From contig OX393576.1 in NCBI GenBank assembly GCA_947652605.1, positions 51,746,966 to 51,810,965 on the forward strand: a DNA stretch of 64,000 nucleotides, read 5' to 3'. Below the pieces are notes generated by a model. The model was not told the origin of the DNA. It made no database searches and was given only the letters and a program-made list of their open reading frames with translations. Source of the DNA: Elmis aenea. Lineage: Eukaryota > Arthropoda > Insecta > Coleoptera > Elmidae. Both the position numbers and the translations under genes were made by a program. Shown piece after piece: positions 35,103 to 46,490 of the stretch (the first letter of the stretch is position 1; each line of letters begins with the position of its first letter).

Positions 35103-36126
35103 CAACGTTTCCCAAACTTGTTTTTCGTGATCCGGTTATGTTTATATACTTCTGCCTCGTGACCCACTAAAATTTTTATTGCCTCTACTGTCCTATAGGT
35201 AAAATAAAACAAATTTGAATGTACATGCAGTTTTCATATATTATAATAAAGAACCATTTACTCTTACAAAAATGTAAATAAATCAAACTAAAATCAAATA
35301 ATTTTTTATGGAGAAGTATAATGCTGTTTCTTGTTGGGACTCCGCATTTTGCTTTAGTGACCCGGTGCCATGTCGGGACTAGGGATTGCAATCCCGATCA
35401 AATTTTACGATCCCGGGATTTCGGGATTGAAGATGTTTAATCCCGGGATCCCGGGATCCCGGGATTATATGTAATGTGAAGTATTTGCTTAAAAACAGAA
35501 GCTAATGCAGTGTATATATATTTTTTGATTACAAATGATTTACATAATTATTGAATAATTTAGTAATTACCAATTATTTTTATTAACTTTTTATTTAATT
35601 TGTTTCCTCTATAATTTCTGTTAATTTGTTTTAATTATATCATAGACGTGCAAAGAACATTTAAATAAATGAAATTAAACTTATTATACATTAGAATACT
35701 TAATTACATAAACATACATTTGCTGAAACTGTTAAAAACTCAAACAAAGCACAACTTTAATTCACTAAAAATTTAAAAAATAGACTGTTTTATAAGTAAC
35801 AAAAATAAAAGAAATTAGGATGATTATTATCTTTTTTTAAATCTTGTTATCATACATAAGACGGCGAGCGGCGACGTAAACATGTTTAAACTTGCAAAAT
35901 TGCATCGTTCAACTTATTCACGTTGAGTAGATACCAACTATGAGCAATTTTTTTTTACAAAATAATGTACTTATAGTTAAATTTTTTAAATCCCGAAAAT
36001 CCCGGGATTCTACATTTAAAATCCCGGGATTTTCGAGACCAAAAAGCGACCGGGATCCCGGGATCCCGGGATCCCGAATCCCGTGATTGCAATCCCTAGT
36101 CGGGACCCACCATTTGGGAAACGCTG
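35103..36126. mobile_element. hAT element with CAnCGTTTCCCAAA ends, host of a nested hAT
   Basis: The left end CAACGTTTCCCAAACTTG and right end TTTGGGAAACGCTG are inverted repeats. The flanking 8-mers GTCTAAAC (35095-35102) and GTCTTAAC (36127-36134) differ at one base. The end sequence is of the classic CAGnGTTTCCCAAA hAT type. Without the nested insert the host is only about 300 bp, so it is non-autonomous. Confidence 0.85.
35380..36098. mobile_element. Nested hAT-type element with TCCCGGGA arrays, exact 8-bp TSD
   Basis: Ends are TAGGGATTGCAATCCCG and the complement ATTGCAATCCCTA. The exact target duplication is GTCGGGAC (35372-35379, 36099-36106). The outermost 80-100 bp on each side is an array of ATCCCGGGAT units. 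The centre is AT-rich with no transposase. The tip is nearly the same as that of the 50150 element (TAGTGATTGCAATACCG), but the array unit differs. Confidence 0.92.
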
Positions 36127-36310
36127 GTCTTAACTATAAGTAGCTACCATATTTTATATTTTATTGCTGATAATAAGAAACTTATTATTATAACTAGACA
36201 TTGAAGTTTTTAAGATTTTTTAGTACCTATATGTCAAGAAATGGGCACATTATTTATAAGATTATAACTAAGCCTTATAAACATTCTTTACCAATTTAAT
36301 CATTTTTATA

Positions 36311-36777
36311 CAGTAAAATCTCGTTACAACGAACTTCTAGAGACCCATTGAAATAATTCATAATACTGAATATTCGTTATAATAAAACTGGTAAAAAAAT
36401 ATTTTTACTCAAATATAGATACTATATTTTATTTTCTAATTGCAGTAAATAATAGTAACATATTTTAGGTATAAAACTGCATACATACATAAATTAGCCG
36501 TATAAAGTAATAATAAATTGAAGTTTTAAAATAAAAGTCCGTTTATTTTTGTTGGGGTCATATTTTTTGTAGCACCAGTAAACATAGAATTTTCAATGTC
36601 ATGTATAAAGTTCGTATTTAGGAGCGTTTTTAATAAATTCCTTAGATATACGTTATAGTGAAATTTTTATTTCGTCATAACCAGATTCTATAACACTGTT
36701 GTTAAGTAATTTCGTTCAGGACAGCAAAAATAGTTCGTTATACTGCAAATTTGGTTATTTCGGTAGTCGTTTTACTT
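36311..36777. mobile_element. Possible pogo/Tigger-type MITE
   Basis: The left end CAGTAAAATCTCGTTACAAC, preceded by TA, resembles pogo/Tigger termini. CTCGTTACAACGAAC and TTCGTTATA motifs recur near the right side (ATAGTTCGTTATACTGCAAA), and TCGTTTTACTT closes it. The ends match imperfectly. Confidence 0.4.
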
Positions 36778-37583
36778 CAGTAATTTTTGAGGTGACGAAC
36801 AGTAGCTAATATTGAAACAAATCTGCAATTGTTTCCATTATTGTATATGACATGTTTGTGGCGTATTTTTCTTAGAATCTAGAAATGTCCACCTTTATTT
36901 GATGTAGTATTAAATGTATTAAAAAGATTTTCTGTAAAGTTTCCAAAGAGATCAATCAATCTCGTATTTATTTTGCTTAACATTGAGGTGGTCTTATTTA
37001 CACGCGCATATTATATTATCTTTAAAAAATATGTTTGATAGCAATTTCGTTAAGTTTAGCTGTAAATATGTACATATGACATGGTTATCTTGTAAAGTTA
37101 TTAAAGGGTGGAGTTGACGCGTTGATCTACCAAGGCAAACAAAATTTTCAAGGTGTCGTATACAAGGAACATTTTGCGTCTTTTCCGGTAATTTCAAGTG
37201 CACAGAAAAGCATACATTTGCAAACTGTTTTACAGAGTGGATTTTGTCTTCAAAAAAATGTACAAGAAGCTTATAACGGTATATAATTTATATAATAAGA
37301 CTATTTATTACCAAAACTTTGGTAGTAATAAATGGTTATTAATAGAATTTCGCCTTTAAATATTTATTTAATAAAAGTAAATAGAGAATTTCATATTGTT
37401 TGTAATGACGGATTATCATGTAAGCAAGTTGTTATCAATGTTTGCATAAAATATTAACCAACGTTCATATACCGAAAATATAATATTATACGACAGTATT
37501 ATAAACCACTAACGTTTAATTAAATGTGGGAGCTCAACTGCATTAAATTTTATTGATATATTTTTTGAACTGTGATGAACAGG
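36778..37583. other. AT-rich DNA with no recognised feature
   Basis: No gene or element ends were seen. Confidence 0.35.
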
Positions 37584-37898
37584 AACAGGGTGGACCAATT
37601 TTGAATGTTTTACGGGGGTATCTCGGTTATCGTAATAATTAGCGAAAATGTGACATCGGTCTCGTGTTTTTTTTTTTTTTTTTCTGAGAAAAGAACCCCT
37701 GTGTAATCAAATTTTTTATATCGCTTTTCATTTTGGCACTACAGACAAAAAATAAAGTTTTATCATTTTTGAAAATTTACCATAACCTCTTTATTTAATA
37801 AAATAAAACAAAATGTTATGTAGGTTTTTTATATAGATTTTTATGCTCAATTTGAAAACAAAATTACAATTTTTTTTTAGTGGCCTTGCCTTTTAATA

Positions 37899-38838
37899 CA
37901 GGGTGGGGCAGAGAAACTATCTTTTTTCAATGGGGCGTGGTAAAGCGAGGAGAGGCAGTGGAGGGGCGGGGATGGTCTTAAAGGAAAGCGGTATTAGGGA
38001 AATTTGTTCTTCAACCTTTGTCACGTCAGTCTTAAAATGCTTAGGACAAAAGAGCAGCGCGTGTTTGCCGTAGAAGCTTACTTTTCACGAGGCCACTCGA
38101 TCGTCGCGGTGCAATGTGCATTTCGTTTATGTTACGAAATTCCCCCTTGAGGTGCTGTTCCCCCGGGTATCGTGGGTAAAAACCTTCAGGGGAGCTGGAA
38201 GTGTGTCCAGCAGAAGATCAGGAAAAAGACGGACCGTTAGAACACCCCAAAACATCGAGGCAGTTCGAGGGTCAATCTTGCGGTCTCCTAGGCGCTCCGC
38301 CCGCAAACATGCAGCTGCCCTTCGTTTGTCAGATCGTTCAGCCCTTGAAAATAGGGATGTAGGCGAAGTATGGTTTCAGTAGGATAAGGCCACGGCCAAC
38401 ACATCGCGAATTTCAATAGATGTTTTAAGGCAAACCTTCCCGGGCGGCTGATATCCATGAAAGGCGACATTCCGTGGCCGGCACGCTCGCCAGATTTAGC
38501 CCCCTGCGATTATTTCCTGTGGGGCTACCTCAAATCTCTTGTGTACAACAACCGTCCCACAACCCTGGAAGCCTTAAAAACCAATATTCGTGACGAAATA
38601 GCCCGCATACCGGTTGCTATGCTGAAGAGAGTTGACAGAAACTTCAAAAATCGATTAAATCGATTAAATCGCTGCATCGACATTAACGGTCGTCACCTTT
38701 AAGATATTGTTTTTAAAACTGCATAATTTCAAATTTCCCATGTCATATTACTACTAGACAAAAAAAATGCAAAGTTTTTATTTTGTAGTTTTTTTAAAAT
38801 TTACCTTTGAAAAAAGATAGTTTCTCTGCCCCACCCTG
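37899..38838 (+). mobile_element. Tc1/mariner-superfamily element, internally deleted, TA target
   Basis: Perfect ~34-bp terminal inverted repeats, left CAGGGTGGGGCAGAGAAACT and right its complement ending AGTTTCTCTGCCCCACCCTG, are bounded by TA on both sides (37897-37898, 38839-38840). It contains a broken transposase gene in plus orientation. The perfect ends and high GC relative to surroundings suggest a fairly recent arrival. It is nested in family B copy 37584-39227. Confidence 0.9.
38036..38702 (+). pseudogene. Deleted DUF4817/DDE_3-type transposase
   Basis: It starts MLRTKEQRVFAVEAYFSRGH, the DUF4817 helix-turn-helix region; a frame change leads to WVKTFRGAGSV and RTVRTPQNIEAVRGSILRSP, then ARKHAAALRLSDRS. 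The sequence then jumps to DVGEVWFQ*DKATANTSRI (the family norm has QQDGATAHTAR), so the part between, with the first catalytic Asp, is deleted. After one more frameshift near 38450 it reads DIPWPARSPDLAPCDYFLWG with the third acidic residue, and runs to IDINGRHL and the stop at 38700-38702. Stops, frameshifts and the deletion make it inactive. The intact terminal repeats would still let an intact relative mobilise it. Confidence 0.85.
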
Positions 38839-39407
38839 TATATGAAGTAAATTTATCATTTTTGAAAGAAAAATCCTAGTTGACTATGACTTTATATAAA
38901 AGAGCATTTTTTTAGTTTTTCAAAAATATAAAATTTGGTATATTTGTTGCAAAAAGTAACCGAGATTTGGCTAATTTTGTGAACATTTTATCATCAAAGT
39001 TTGCCATGAAATCGTAAACAAGTGATGTTTGCAATTAATAAGCAGCTGAACGTCATTTACAAACATGATGAAATTTTATGTTTCGTCTGTAGTGCCAATT
39101 TGGAAAGCGATGTAAAATATATGATTACACAGGCGTTCTTTTCTAAAAAAAACAACCAAAGAGACCGATATCAAATTTTCAATAACCGAGATATCCCGTA
39201 AAACATTCGAATTTGGTTGAACCTGTACTGCTTGAAATTAAGTGAACAATCGTTTGTTAATTTGTTGCTTCTCCGTATCCAGTTTCCACATTTTTTGTTG
39301 TTGCTAATTTGTTGTTATAAATCTCTTGTTTGCATTGCCTTATCGATGTCATCTCTCCAACTTCTTATGAGGTACTCTTCCTATCTGTCACTGGAGCCTA
39401 CTGCTAA

Positions 39408-39800
39408 CCAGGGAAGGTCACGACACGTTGTCGCTAGAATTTGCTGCATCAAGATCATTAAAACTGGCCATTTTCTTTGGAAAAAAAGGGGAAAAACTGA
39501 AAATCTGAATTGTAAAAGTAATTTTTGCGATCGCGTTGGCCATGAAACCGTCAGAGACAAAATCTAAATTTTTCTATATACCAATGCGCTCATCCATTGC
39601 ATGTAAAATGGTGCAAGGTTTTTGAAAAAATCTTAAACGATTCTGGAGTAAAACGCAAAAAACGAGGCCTTTGCAAAAACGGTTTTCCCTATGTTAAACG
39701 CCTATGCAAGTCGCATAGATGTAGTTATACAGATAGACCACAACTTCTCAAATCATAGCGTTTATGCAGGGGTTTCGTTTTTGACGTTTTTCTCCGTAAA
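39408..39800. mobile_element. Third copy of the 6531-type element, right arm truncated
   Basis: AACCAGGGAAGGTCACGACA, GCGATCGCGTTGGCCATGAA and ACCAATGCGCTCATCC match the left arm at 6531. The centre GCATAGATGTAGTTATACAG and the start of the right arm (GCAGGGGTTTCGTTTTTGAC) follow, after which the match stops where the mariner remnant begins. It shows the uninterrupted centre into which the 6888-9094 element inserted in copy 1. Confidence 0.75.
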
Positions 39801-40500
39801 TTGAGGATGGTTTTGTAATAAAATACTCTTCGTAGTAATAAAATTGTTCCCAAGAGAATGCTCCATTGATCTGAAGAGGTAGTAGTCCGACGGAGCAGCA
39901 TCTGGAGACTATGGCGGGTGAGGTACCTATGACTTCCCAGCCCTTGATTTCTTCTTTAGTGATCCTGGCGCTATGAGGTCTTGCGTTATCATGCTGGAGA
40001 ATGATATTCTTCCGATTTATCAGTTTAGAACGTTTTTGAAGTAAAGCGATGTTTAGTCTGTCTAGCTATGTGCATTAATGCTCATTGGGAATCAAAAGGT
40101 CACAGTAAATAATTCTCGTGAAATCCCACCATACTGACAATTAAGTTTTTTTGGGTAAAGACCTGCTTTCGGTGTGGGCAACGGTGGTTGTACTGTTATA
40201 AACCATTGTTGTTATTTTATTTGGATTGCTGTATAGAACCCACTTCTCATCTCCAGTAATAAATAATTTGTTTAAGAAATGGATGTTTCTCGAATCTGGA
40301 CAAAAGTGCACTGCAGATGGTTAAACGCTGCATTTTGTTCTCAACTGAAAGTTGACAGAGACCTAGATTCCTTCTCTTTGCACCTTGTTTAGTTGTTTTA
40401 AGCACTGTTGCTCTGTTGACCATGATGTTTTAAGATTTGTCGCTAATTCTTGAATAGTTTTCTGGGGTCAGCTTCAATTTTTGCAATGTTTTTTTAATCT
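39800..40500 (-). pseudogene. Decayed mariner (DD34D) transposase
   Basis: Minus-strand translation, switching frames, gives TIQELATNLKTSWSTEQQCL and KQLNKVQREG (second helix-turn-helix and linker), LNKLFITGDEKWVLYSNPNK (first Asp), WWDFTRIIYCDLL, ILQHDNARPHSARITKEEIK (second Asp), GWEVIGTSP and, in a shifted frame, SPDAAPSDYYLFRSMEHSLG with the third Asp. All three catalytic Asp positions of mariner are recognisable, which is unusual for such an old copy. It has stops and at least one frameshift and lacks the N-terminal DNA-binding helices. Its own terminal repeats were not found. The left side abuts the truncated MITE at 39408-39800. Confidence 0.88.
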
Positions 40501-40627
40501 AAAGAAAAACGATAATACTTACTTATGGGAACCCTTTATAACTAAAATCGGGATAAACCAGTCCCGAATTTGATACATAGGTAAATAAATATTTAACCAG
40601 AACTTTACCTTGCCAAAGAGCGATGAT

Positions 40628-40830
40628 AGCAGAAGTTGAAGAAAAGGAAAGGAATTATTGTTTAGAAGGGGATTCATCTTTCATTAAAACATCAGGGCAC
40701 TCCAGTTCTGGTGATCAATGTTTATTTTGTCCCTTTCTCGACGATTCACTAGCATTTAATTTAGCAGAGAACTAGTTCATTGTTTCTGAATCCAACTCTG
40801 TTTTTTTTTAAGTTTTCTCATTTCCTTCCG
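40628..40830 (+). repeat. Dispersed repeat R1, copy 2
   Basis: GCAGAAGTTGAAGAAAAGGA and AATTATTGTTTAGAAGGGGA match 6290 onward. The open frame keeps EVEE, NYCLE, CLFC and the spacing between them. In both copies R1 lies within 1.3 kb of an AACCAGGGAAGG element, which suggests a shared larger ancestor. Confidence 0.4.
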
Positions 40831-41753
40831 GAGTTGTGCTGTTTGTATTTGTATGCTGTCATAGGCTTTTTACATCAATTAGGACTATGTGTTTGCCTGT
40901 TACGTCTTACTTTACTCTCTTGTTTATATTTTCAGTAGTCTAGTAAGCTTTGACGACTGCAGTGATAAAACAGGCTACTATTTTTTTTTATTACAAAATT
41001 GTTTGTTTAAAAGACAGTAAGTCACATCAAGTAATTACATTGTAAAAGTATTGATAAGCTGGTACTGATAAGTAGCATTTGTTATAGTTGAAAGAAATAT
41101 CTAGCCAATACTGACAATTGCTAATTGTACCAATGCAATGTTAACTAGATATTACAATATAATTATTTAAAAAAACCAGAAGTTCCGGTTTCGTATGACC
41201 ACTATCAGGTTTGTTAAGTAAGGCTGAGATACTTTAATGAGCATTGCTCTACGATAGTGACATTAGGAAAATAAAATTAGAGCTTCTATACTGTTAAAAG
41301 TTTTTTTTTTGGTAGTAACTTATCAAAATAATTCATAAAGTATTAGTGATATTCCAGTTTTAGAAATTTAAATCCATTATATTGTTGCAGTTAATAAGGA
41401 TAAAACGTGTCAACATTTATTATTACCTATATAGATAAGTAAAATAAAAAACAAAATGGAGCATCTGCAATAATTATGTCTTTGGTTTTGCTTTTGATTA
41501 AGCTAAAAATAGTCAAGTAAATAGTTAATCTATGATTATTAGCATAATAAGAGTTTTTAAGGACTATAACTTCACACAATGTAAGTTTTACGTCAACCAA
41601 AATGCAACTAGAAATAAACAAAGATCCAAAACTTTTTTTTAAAAATTTATAAATTTTTATCGTAATAAATGTTTGAATAAACGAAAAATATTTTTTTTGG
41701 TTAATGTAATGTATTTTTCGGAATTTCAAAATATTAAATACTAGTGCCTATAG
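40831..41753. other. AT-rich DNA with no recognised feature
   Basis: No supported gene or element ends. Confidence 0.35.
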
Positions 41754-41755
41754 TA

Positions 41756-42968
41756 CAGGGTGGACCAAATTCGAATGTTTTATGGGATATCTCAGTTACC
41801 GTAACAGATAGCGAAAATCTGATTTCAGTCTCTTGGGCTATTTTTTTGAGAAAATAACGCCTATGCAATCAGATTTTTTCTATCGGATTCCATTTTGGCA
41901 CTACAGACGAAAAATGAAATTTCATCATTTTTGAAAATTTGCTGTAACTTCTTTATTGATTAAATTAGAACAAAATGTTATAAAGGTTTTTTATACAGAT
42001 TTTTATGCTTAATTTAAAAACAAAAGTAATTTTTTCATAGCCTTCTTGACTTTCAAGATATGGAGTAAACTTACATTTTTTTAAAGGGAAAGCCTAGTTG
42101 GCCATGACTTTATGTGAAAGAGTATTTTTTTAGCTTTCCAAAAATATATAGTTTTATATATTTGTTGCAAAAAATAACCAAGATATGGCCAATTTTGTAA
42201 AAATTCGATCGTTAAAGTTAGCCATGATTTCGTAAACAAGTGATGTTGGCAACTATTAAACAGCTAAACGTCATTGCCAAATAAATTCTGCAGCAACCGC
42301 TACGTTTTTATCACTTACAAAGTAATATTCTAACATATTAAACTTTTCAAAAAGTTCAAATTTAGCCATGTTCACAATACCATAATAAACAGTTATAAAA
42401 TACAAAATAATACACGGATTTGCTTAAAAGTTAAAAAATGTACTTCGAAATGACGTTTAGTTGTTTAATAATTGCAAACATCATTTGTTTACGAAATCAT
42501 GGCAAACTTTGATGATCGAATTTTTACAAAATTAGCCATATCTCGGTTATTTTTTGCAACAAATATATAAAACTATATATTTTTGAAAAGCTAAAAAAAT
42601 ACTCTTTCACATAAAGTCATGGCCAACTAGGGTTTCCCTTTAAAAAAATGTAAGTTTACTCCATATCTCGAAAGTCAAGAAGACTATGAAAAAATTACTT
42701 TTGTTTTTAAATTAAGCATAAAAATCTGTATAGAAAACCTTTATAACATTTTATTCTAATTTAATAAATAAAGAAGTTACAGCAAATTTTCAAAAATGAT
42801 GAAATTTCATTTTTCATCTGTAGTGCCAAAATGGAATTCGATAGAAAAAATCTGATTGCACAGGCGTTATTTTCTCAAAAAAATAGCCCAAGAGACCGAA
42901 ATCAGATTTTCGCTATCTATTATGGTAACCGAGATACCCCGTAAAACATTCGAATTTGGTCCACCCTG
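41756..42968. mobile_element. Intact family B element: TACAGGGTGGACC long-inverted-repeat
   Basis: TA-flanked ends CAGGGTGGACCAAATTCGAA and TTCGAATTTGGTCCACCCTG are perfect complements over the tip, and the arms pair for about 500 bp each (for example ACTTTATGTGAAAGAGTATT with AATACTCTTTCACATAAAGT). The element is 1213 bp and non-coding. It is the reference copy for 37584-39227 and 53430-54572. Confidence 0.9.
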
Positions 42969-42971
42969 TAC

Positions 42972-44025
42972 TGTGTATACCGGTAAATAATTAAAAAAAA
43001 AATTGTTTTGTGGATTTTTTTCGATATTTCAACCAAGGTTTTGTGCAATAAAACTACAATTTAAATGCACAGTACATCATAAAAATTTATAAAAAAATTA
43101 GTTTCGTCTATCGACAATAACAATTACCTAGCAGATCTAAAAATAATTACTGTATTTAGTACCTGATAGTGGTTGTGCAATATCGAAACATAACCGTAAT
43201 TATAAATATAATTTAGTCCACATATTTACATTACATAGACACATCGTTTAAATATATGATTCCAGTTAATTTGATTTGTGGTTTTTGCTTTTTATTTATT
43301 TAATTTAAATTAATTTATGCTTGCGGTTTTCGACTTAGTAGTTATTAAAATTTTTGGTAGTATTTAGTTATAAAAGTTGTACAAGAGGCGTTTAGCAAAA
43401 AATTAATAGTTTTTGAAAGTGGTAGGTTAAAACGCAAACCTTTAACCTTCGAGCGGGCGCGCTGGTGTATTAAGTACGCCAATTAAATTTATTGCAGTAA
43501 GACTGTGTGTAGATCCAATCGTAAAAGGCTTTGTGTACTCCTTTAAAGTCATTTCGACTTTCAATTCAGTACATTGTCGGAACTTAAAACATCTGTAGTT
43601 GGGTGATAATAATATTTCATTAATTTATTTCCGTAGTAAAAATTGTGGATACACTAATTATTAAATGTGATTTTTGATGACAATTTTCTTGCAAAAATCA
43701 TATCAAAACCATACACACATACAAAAAAATAGTTTATAGGATCTAGTAATTGTCTTATTACACTGGTCCAATGATAAATACATAAATAATTTTAAGAAAC
43801 CTCCTTTTGAATGTAATATTGTAAAATGACATCTTCATTGTGTATAAATGTTAAAAATGTATATGGTAAAGTTAAAACTATAACTTTCTTGCATTTTCCT
43901 TGAACTGTTCCGAAATTACCGCTGTCTACCTATAGCTACCGATGTTTCGGAAAATATTAATTTTAGATAGAAAACATGCTTCACGTAAAACAGGACAATT
44001 ACATTTTTCATAAGACTGTGTAAAA
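42972..44025. other. AT-rich DNA with no recognised feature
   Basis: A CpG-containing patch (GGGCGCGCTGG near 43456) is the only compositional change. No gene was found. Confidence 0.35.
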
Positions 44026-44029
44026 CAAT

Positions 44030-44400
44030 ATAGGGTGTTGTATTTAAGAAAATTGTGTGATCGATTTTTAAAGTTTCACAAGTTTTACCAAGCGTAAAAA
44101 AGGCCATGTAGGTATATAATATCTTAAAAATGTAGGTAGCACAAAGTGCTACTAAATAATCTATTTTCAATCTAATCTGCAAGCGAATTTCTTGTGCCTT
44201 TTTAAAGTAGGTACTTAAATAATGAAAATATTTGAGGGTACTGTATTGCTAAAAATTTTCATAAAAATGTAAATTTCTTGAGAACGGTTGACTTTAGACC
44301 TATGTAACCTTTTACATTTTTTAAAGTAAAGTTGAAGAGGAATCCAAAAATATAAAAATACATATACAGGGGTTCTATTTAAAATTTCAAAGTTGAACCG
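44030..44400. repeat. Diverged relative of one arm of the 6888-9094 element
   Basis: TAGGGTGTTGTATTTAAGAA, a GTAAAAAAGGCCATGTAGGT block, AAAATTTTCATAAAAATGTA and the end ATACAGGGGTTCTATTTAAA match, in order and spacing, the segment 8590-8935. Heavily mutated; no second arm. Confidence 0.45.
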
Positions 44401-44872
44401 GAAGTGATATTGCAACCTAAATATTTGTTTTTTTAAACTCAAAATAAACAATAGCGGTCGGATACTAAATTTCATTATGATAATAACGTAAGCACGTTTT
44501 TCACAATTACCTAAGCAAAAATAATTTACCAAGCATTAATAAAATTTGTATTTTTATTCAGCGTAACCAGTTAAATGTTTCTACTTATAGATAATAATAC
44601 AACAACAAAAATGAAAATGGCGAAGCGAAGGCGCTATTGCTAATAACGTTATTTAAAGTAAGTAGTAATAAAAAGAAGTTGTAGAACTTTAAACAGTTGT
44701 GTAGTAAGTTATTTCGGAGGTTACATTTATTATTTATTTATAAACGCGATAGTAAGCTGACCCATCATACACTTTTTACTTTTTTGTCAAGGTTATGTTA
44801 TCACTAATGATGTTAATGTGTTTGTAGTAGCATACCGTTAGTTGAAGGCACAGAAAGTACTTTGTAATAAAA

Positions 44873-45398
44873 CCGGATCCACATCAATAAAAATTTATGT
44901 TGTATTTTGTATTTTAAATTCAACAAAAATATTTGCGGCGCAAATTTAAATCTGGTTAAGTATTTTGCCACGGAAATAGTTATCTTGTGTGTTGTACGGC
45001 CGAATCCGCTTGTGCACGTTTGTTTATGCAGGGAGCAACAGCTTGCTGCTAGAAGCTAGAGAGCCTGTTGTTATAAAATGGAGTGGAGTTTTCACTTTCT
45101 TTGTGCGATGTCAATAATCCGATGTAATTATGAACAATGCACATTTCTTTTTTAATAAATGAGACATGATCAATCACCAAAACACAGGTATTTACGTAGT
45201 AAAATGAAACAAAACTACAGATGCACACAGAATCAAGTCCACATTGACACGACTATGCGCCGCAAATCTCTTTGAAGTTGGCTAAAAACCGACAGCACGA
45301 TGGATAGCGTGCGTTGTTCGTCACGAAATTTTGACGAACACGAGCAAATTTGTGTCAAATAAAACGCACAACGCACATTTTTATTGATGTGGATCCAG
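44873..45398. mobile_element. GGATCCACATCAATAAAAAT-ended inverted-repeat element
   Basis: The left tip CGGATCCACATCAATAAAAAT is complementary to the right tip ATTTTTATTGATGTGGATCCAG. Inside, TGCGGCGCAAAT (44934) and ATGCGCCGCAAAT (45255) also pair. The interior is GC-richer, with GTGCGTTGTTCG and GCTGCTAGAAGC. Superfamily and target duplication are not resolved. Confidence 0.6.
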
Positions 45399-46126
45399 CT
45401 TTTACAGATATAATTTTATGTGAGATGATAGTGTATAACGCCAACTTCTACATCATGATAAATGCAGAGTTTGTTAGACTTGCAAAGCATGAAGGTGTGA
45501 TGTTACACAATTAGTCACAAAATCATCAGACTTTATATTTCAGCTTACTCGAAAGCAGGTTCTTGTAACAAAATACTTTAAACACTTGCCTCTTTCAGTT
45601 ATGTGTAGTAACAAGCATATTTTTAAGTAATTACACAAGAAAATGCAAACGTATGAATAATACTTATTGTCGTAAGAATACAACGCATCCTATAGAAACT
45701 CTCTACCTTTTTGTTTACGTATCTTAAGAGATGAAGCTTTGGTGTTTCGCACAAAGAGTTACAAGAGCTTTCAATATGTCATTGAATTTCATATTGAATT
45801 GTTTTCTACTGGCACTCTATAGTTTTTTAAACACGTGTTTTTAAAGCTCTAGAAGTTTCCTAAAACATAATAAATAGATAGTTTAACTATCTTTTGCAAT
45901 AATCTTTTTTTTTTTTATAATAGCAGACATTGTATCAGTCAAGTTAGCCTGTGAAAAAAAAACCCACTAAAGAACAAGAAGCAAGTAATTAGAAGTCTTC
46001 GATAAACTGATAAATCATAAAGAGATAAAGTAAAATAATTAATTGATTAAAACAATAAATAGCTATTATTACTAGATATTTTAGATTTAATTTTTTTAAA
46101 TTTTTATGAAAACGTAGTAACAAGTA
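45399..46126. other. AT-rich DNA with no recognised feature
   Basis: Nothing that can be supported was seen. Confidence 0.35.
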
Positions 46127-46490
46127 GGGCATGAAACCGGTTTTTTAAACCGGTTTACAAAACCGGTTAACCTTTATTTTTTGTCCAAAATTGTGATTTT
46201 TAACCGAAACCGAAACCGTTATTTTTAAAGGCAAAAAAACGGTAGCCTTTAACCAAAATAATAAAAAACCGTTTTTTTAAACATCTCTTTTTAATAAAAA
46301 TTATTTTGAAAAAATACAAAATCTGTATTAAATGTGATTATACCAAAAGTAATTACTGAATGCTTGATTGTACATATATTATAAAATTATAAATAGATAA
46401 TATCTTTTTATACTTTGCATTCCAAATCTAAATAATGTTAAATACCGGTTAAATTAACCGTTTTTTTCAAAACCGGTTTTTTACGGAAAG
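46127..46490. mobile_element. hAT-like element with AAACCGGTTT arrays, right end lost
   Basis: It starts TAGGGCATGAAACCGGTTTT followed by AAACCGGTTTACAAAACCGG and, after an AT-rich centre, by AATACCGGTTAAATTAACCG and AAAACCGGTTTTTTACGG. The layout equals 35380-36098 and 50150-50816 with a different array unit. No complementary right tip or second 8-mer was found. Confidence 0.6.

Larger units (their letters stand above)
37584..39227. mobile_element. Family B long-inverted-repeat element split by a Tc1-like insertion
   Basis: The left end (ACAGGGTGGACCAATTTTGA, then ATCTCGGTTATCGTAAT) and the right end (ACCGAGATATCCCGTAAAAC, then GAACCTGTA) match the intact copy at 41756-42968. The 37899-38838 element sits inside, between the sequence ending CCTTGCCTTTTAA and that resuming TATGAAGTAAATTTATC. 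Confidence 0.8.
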
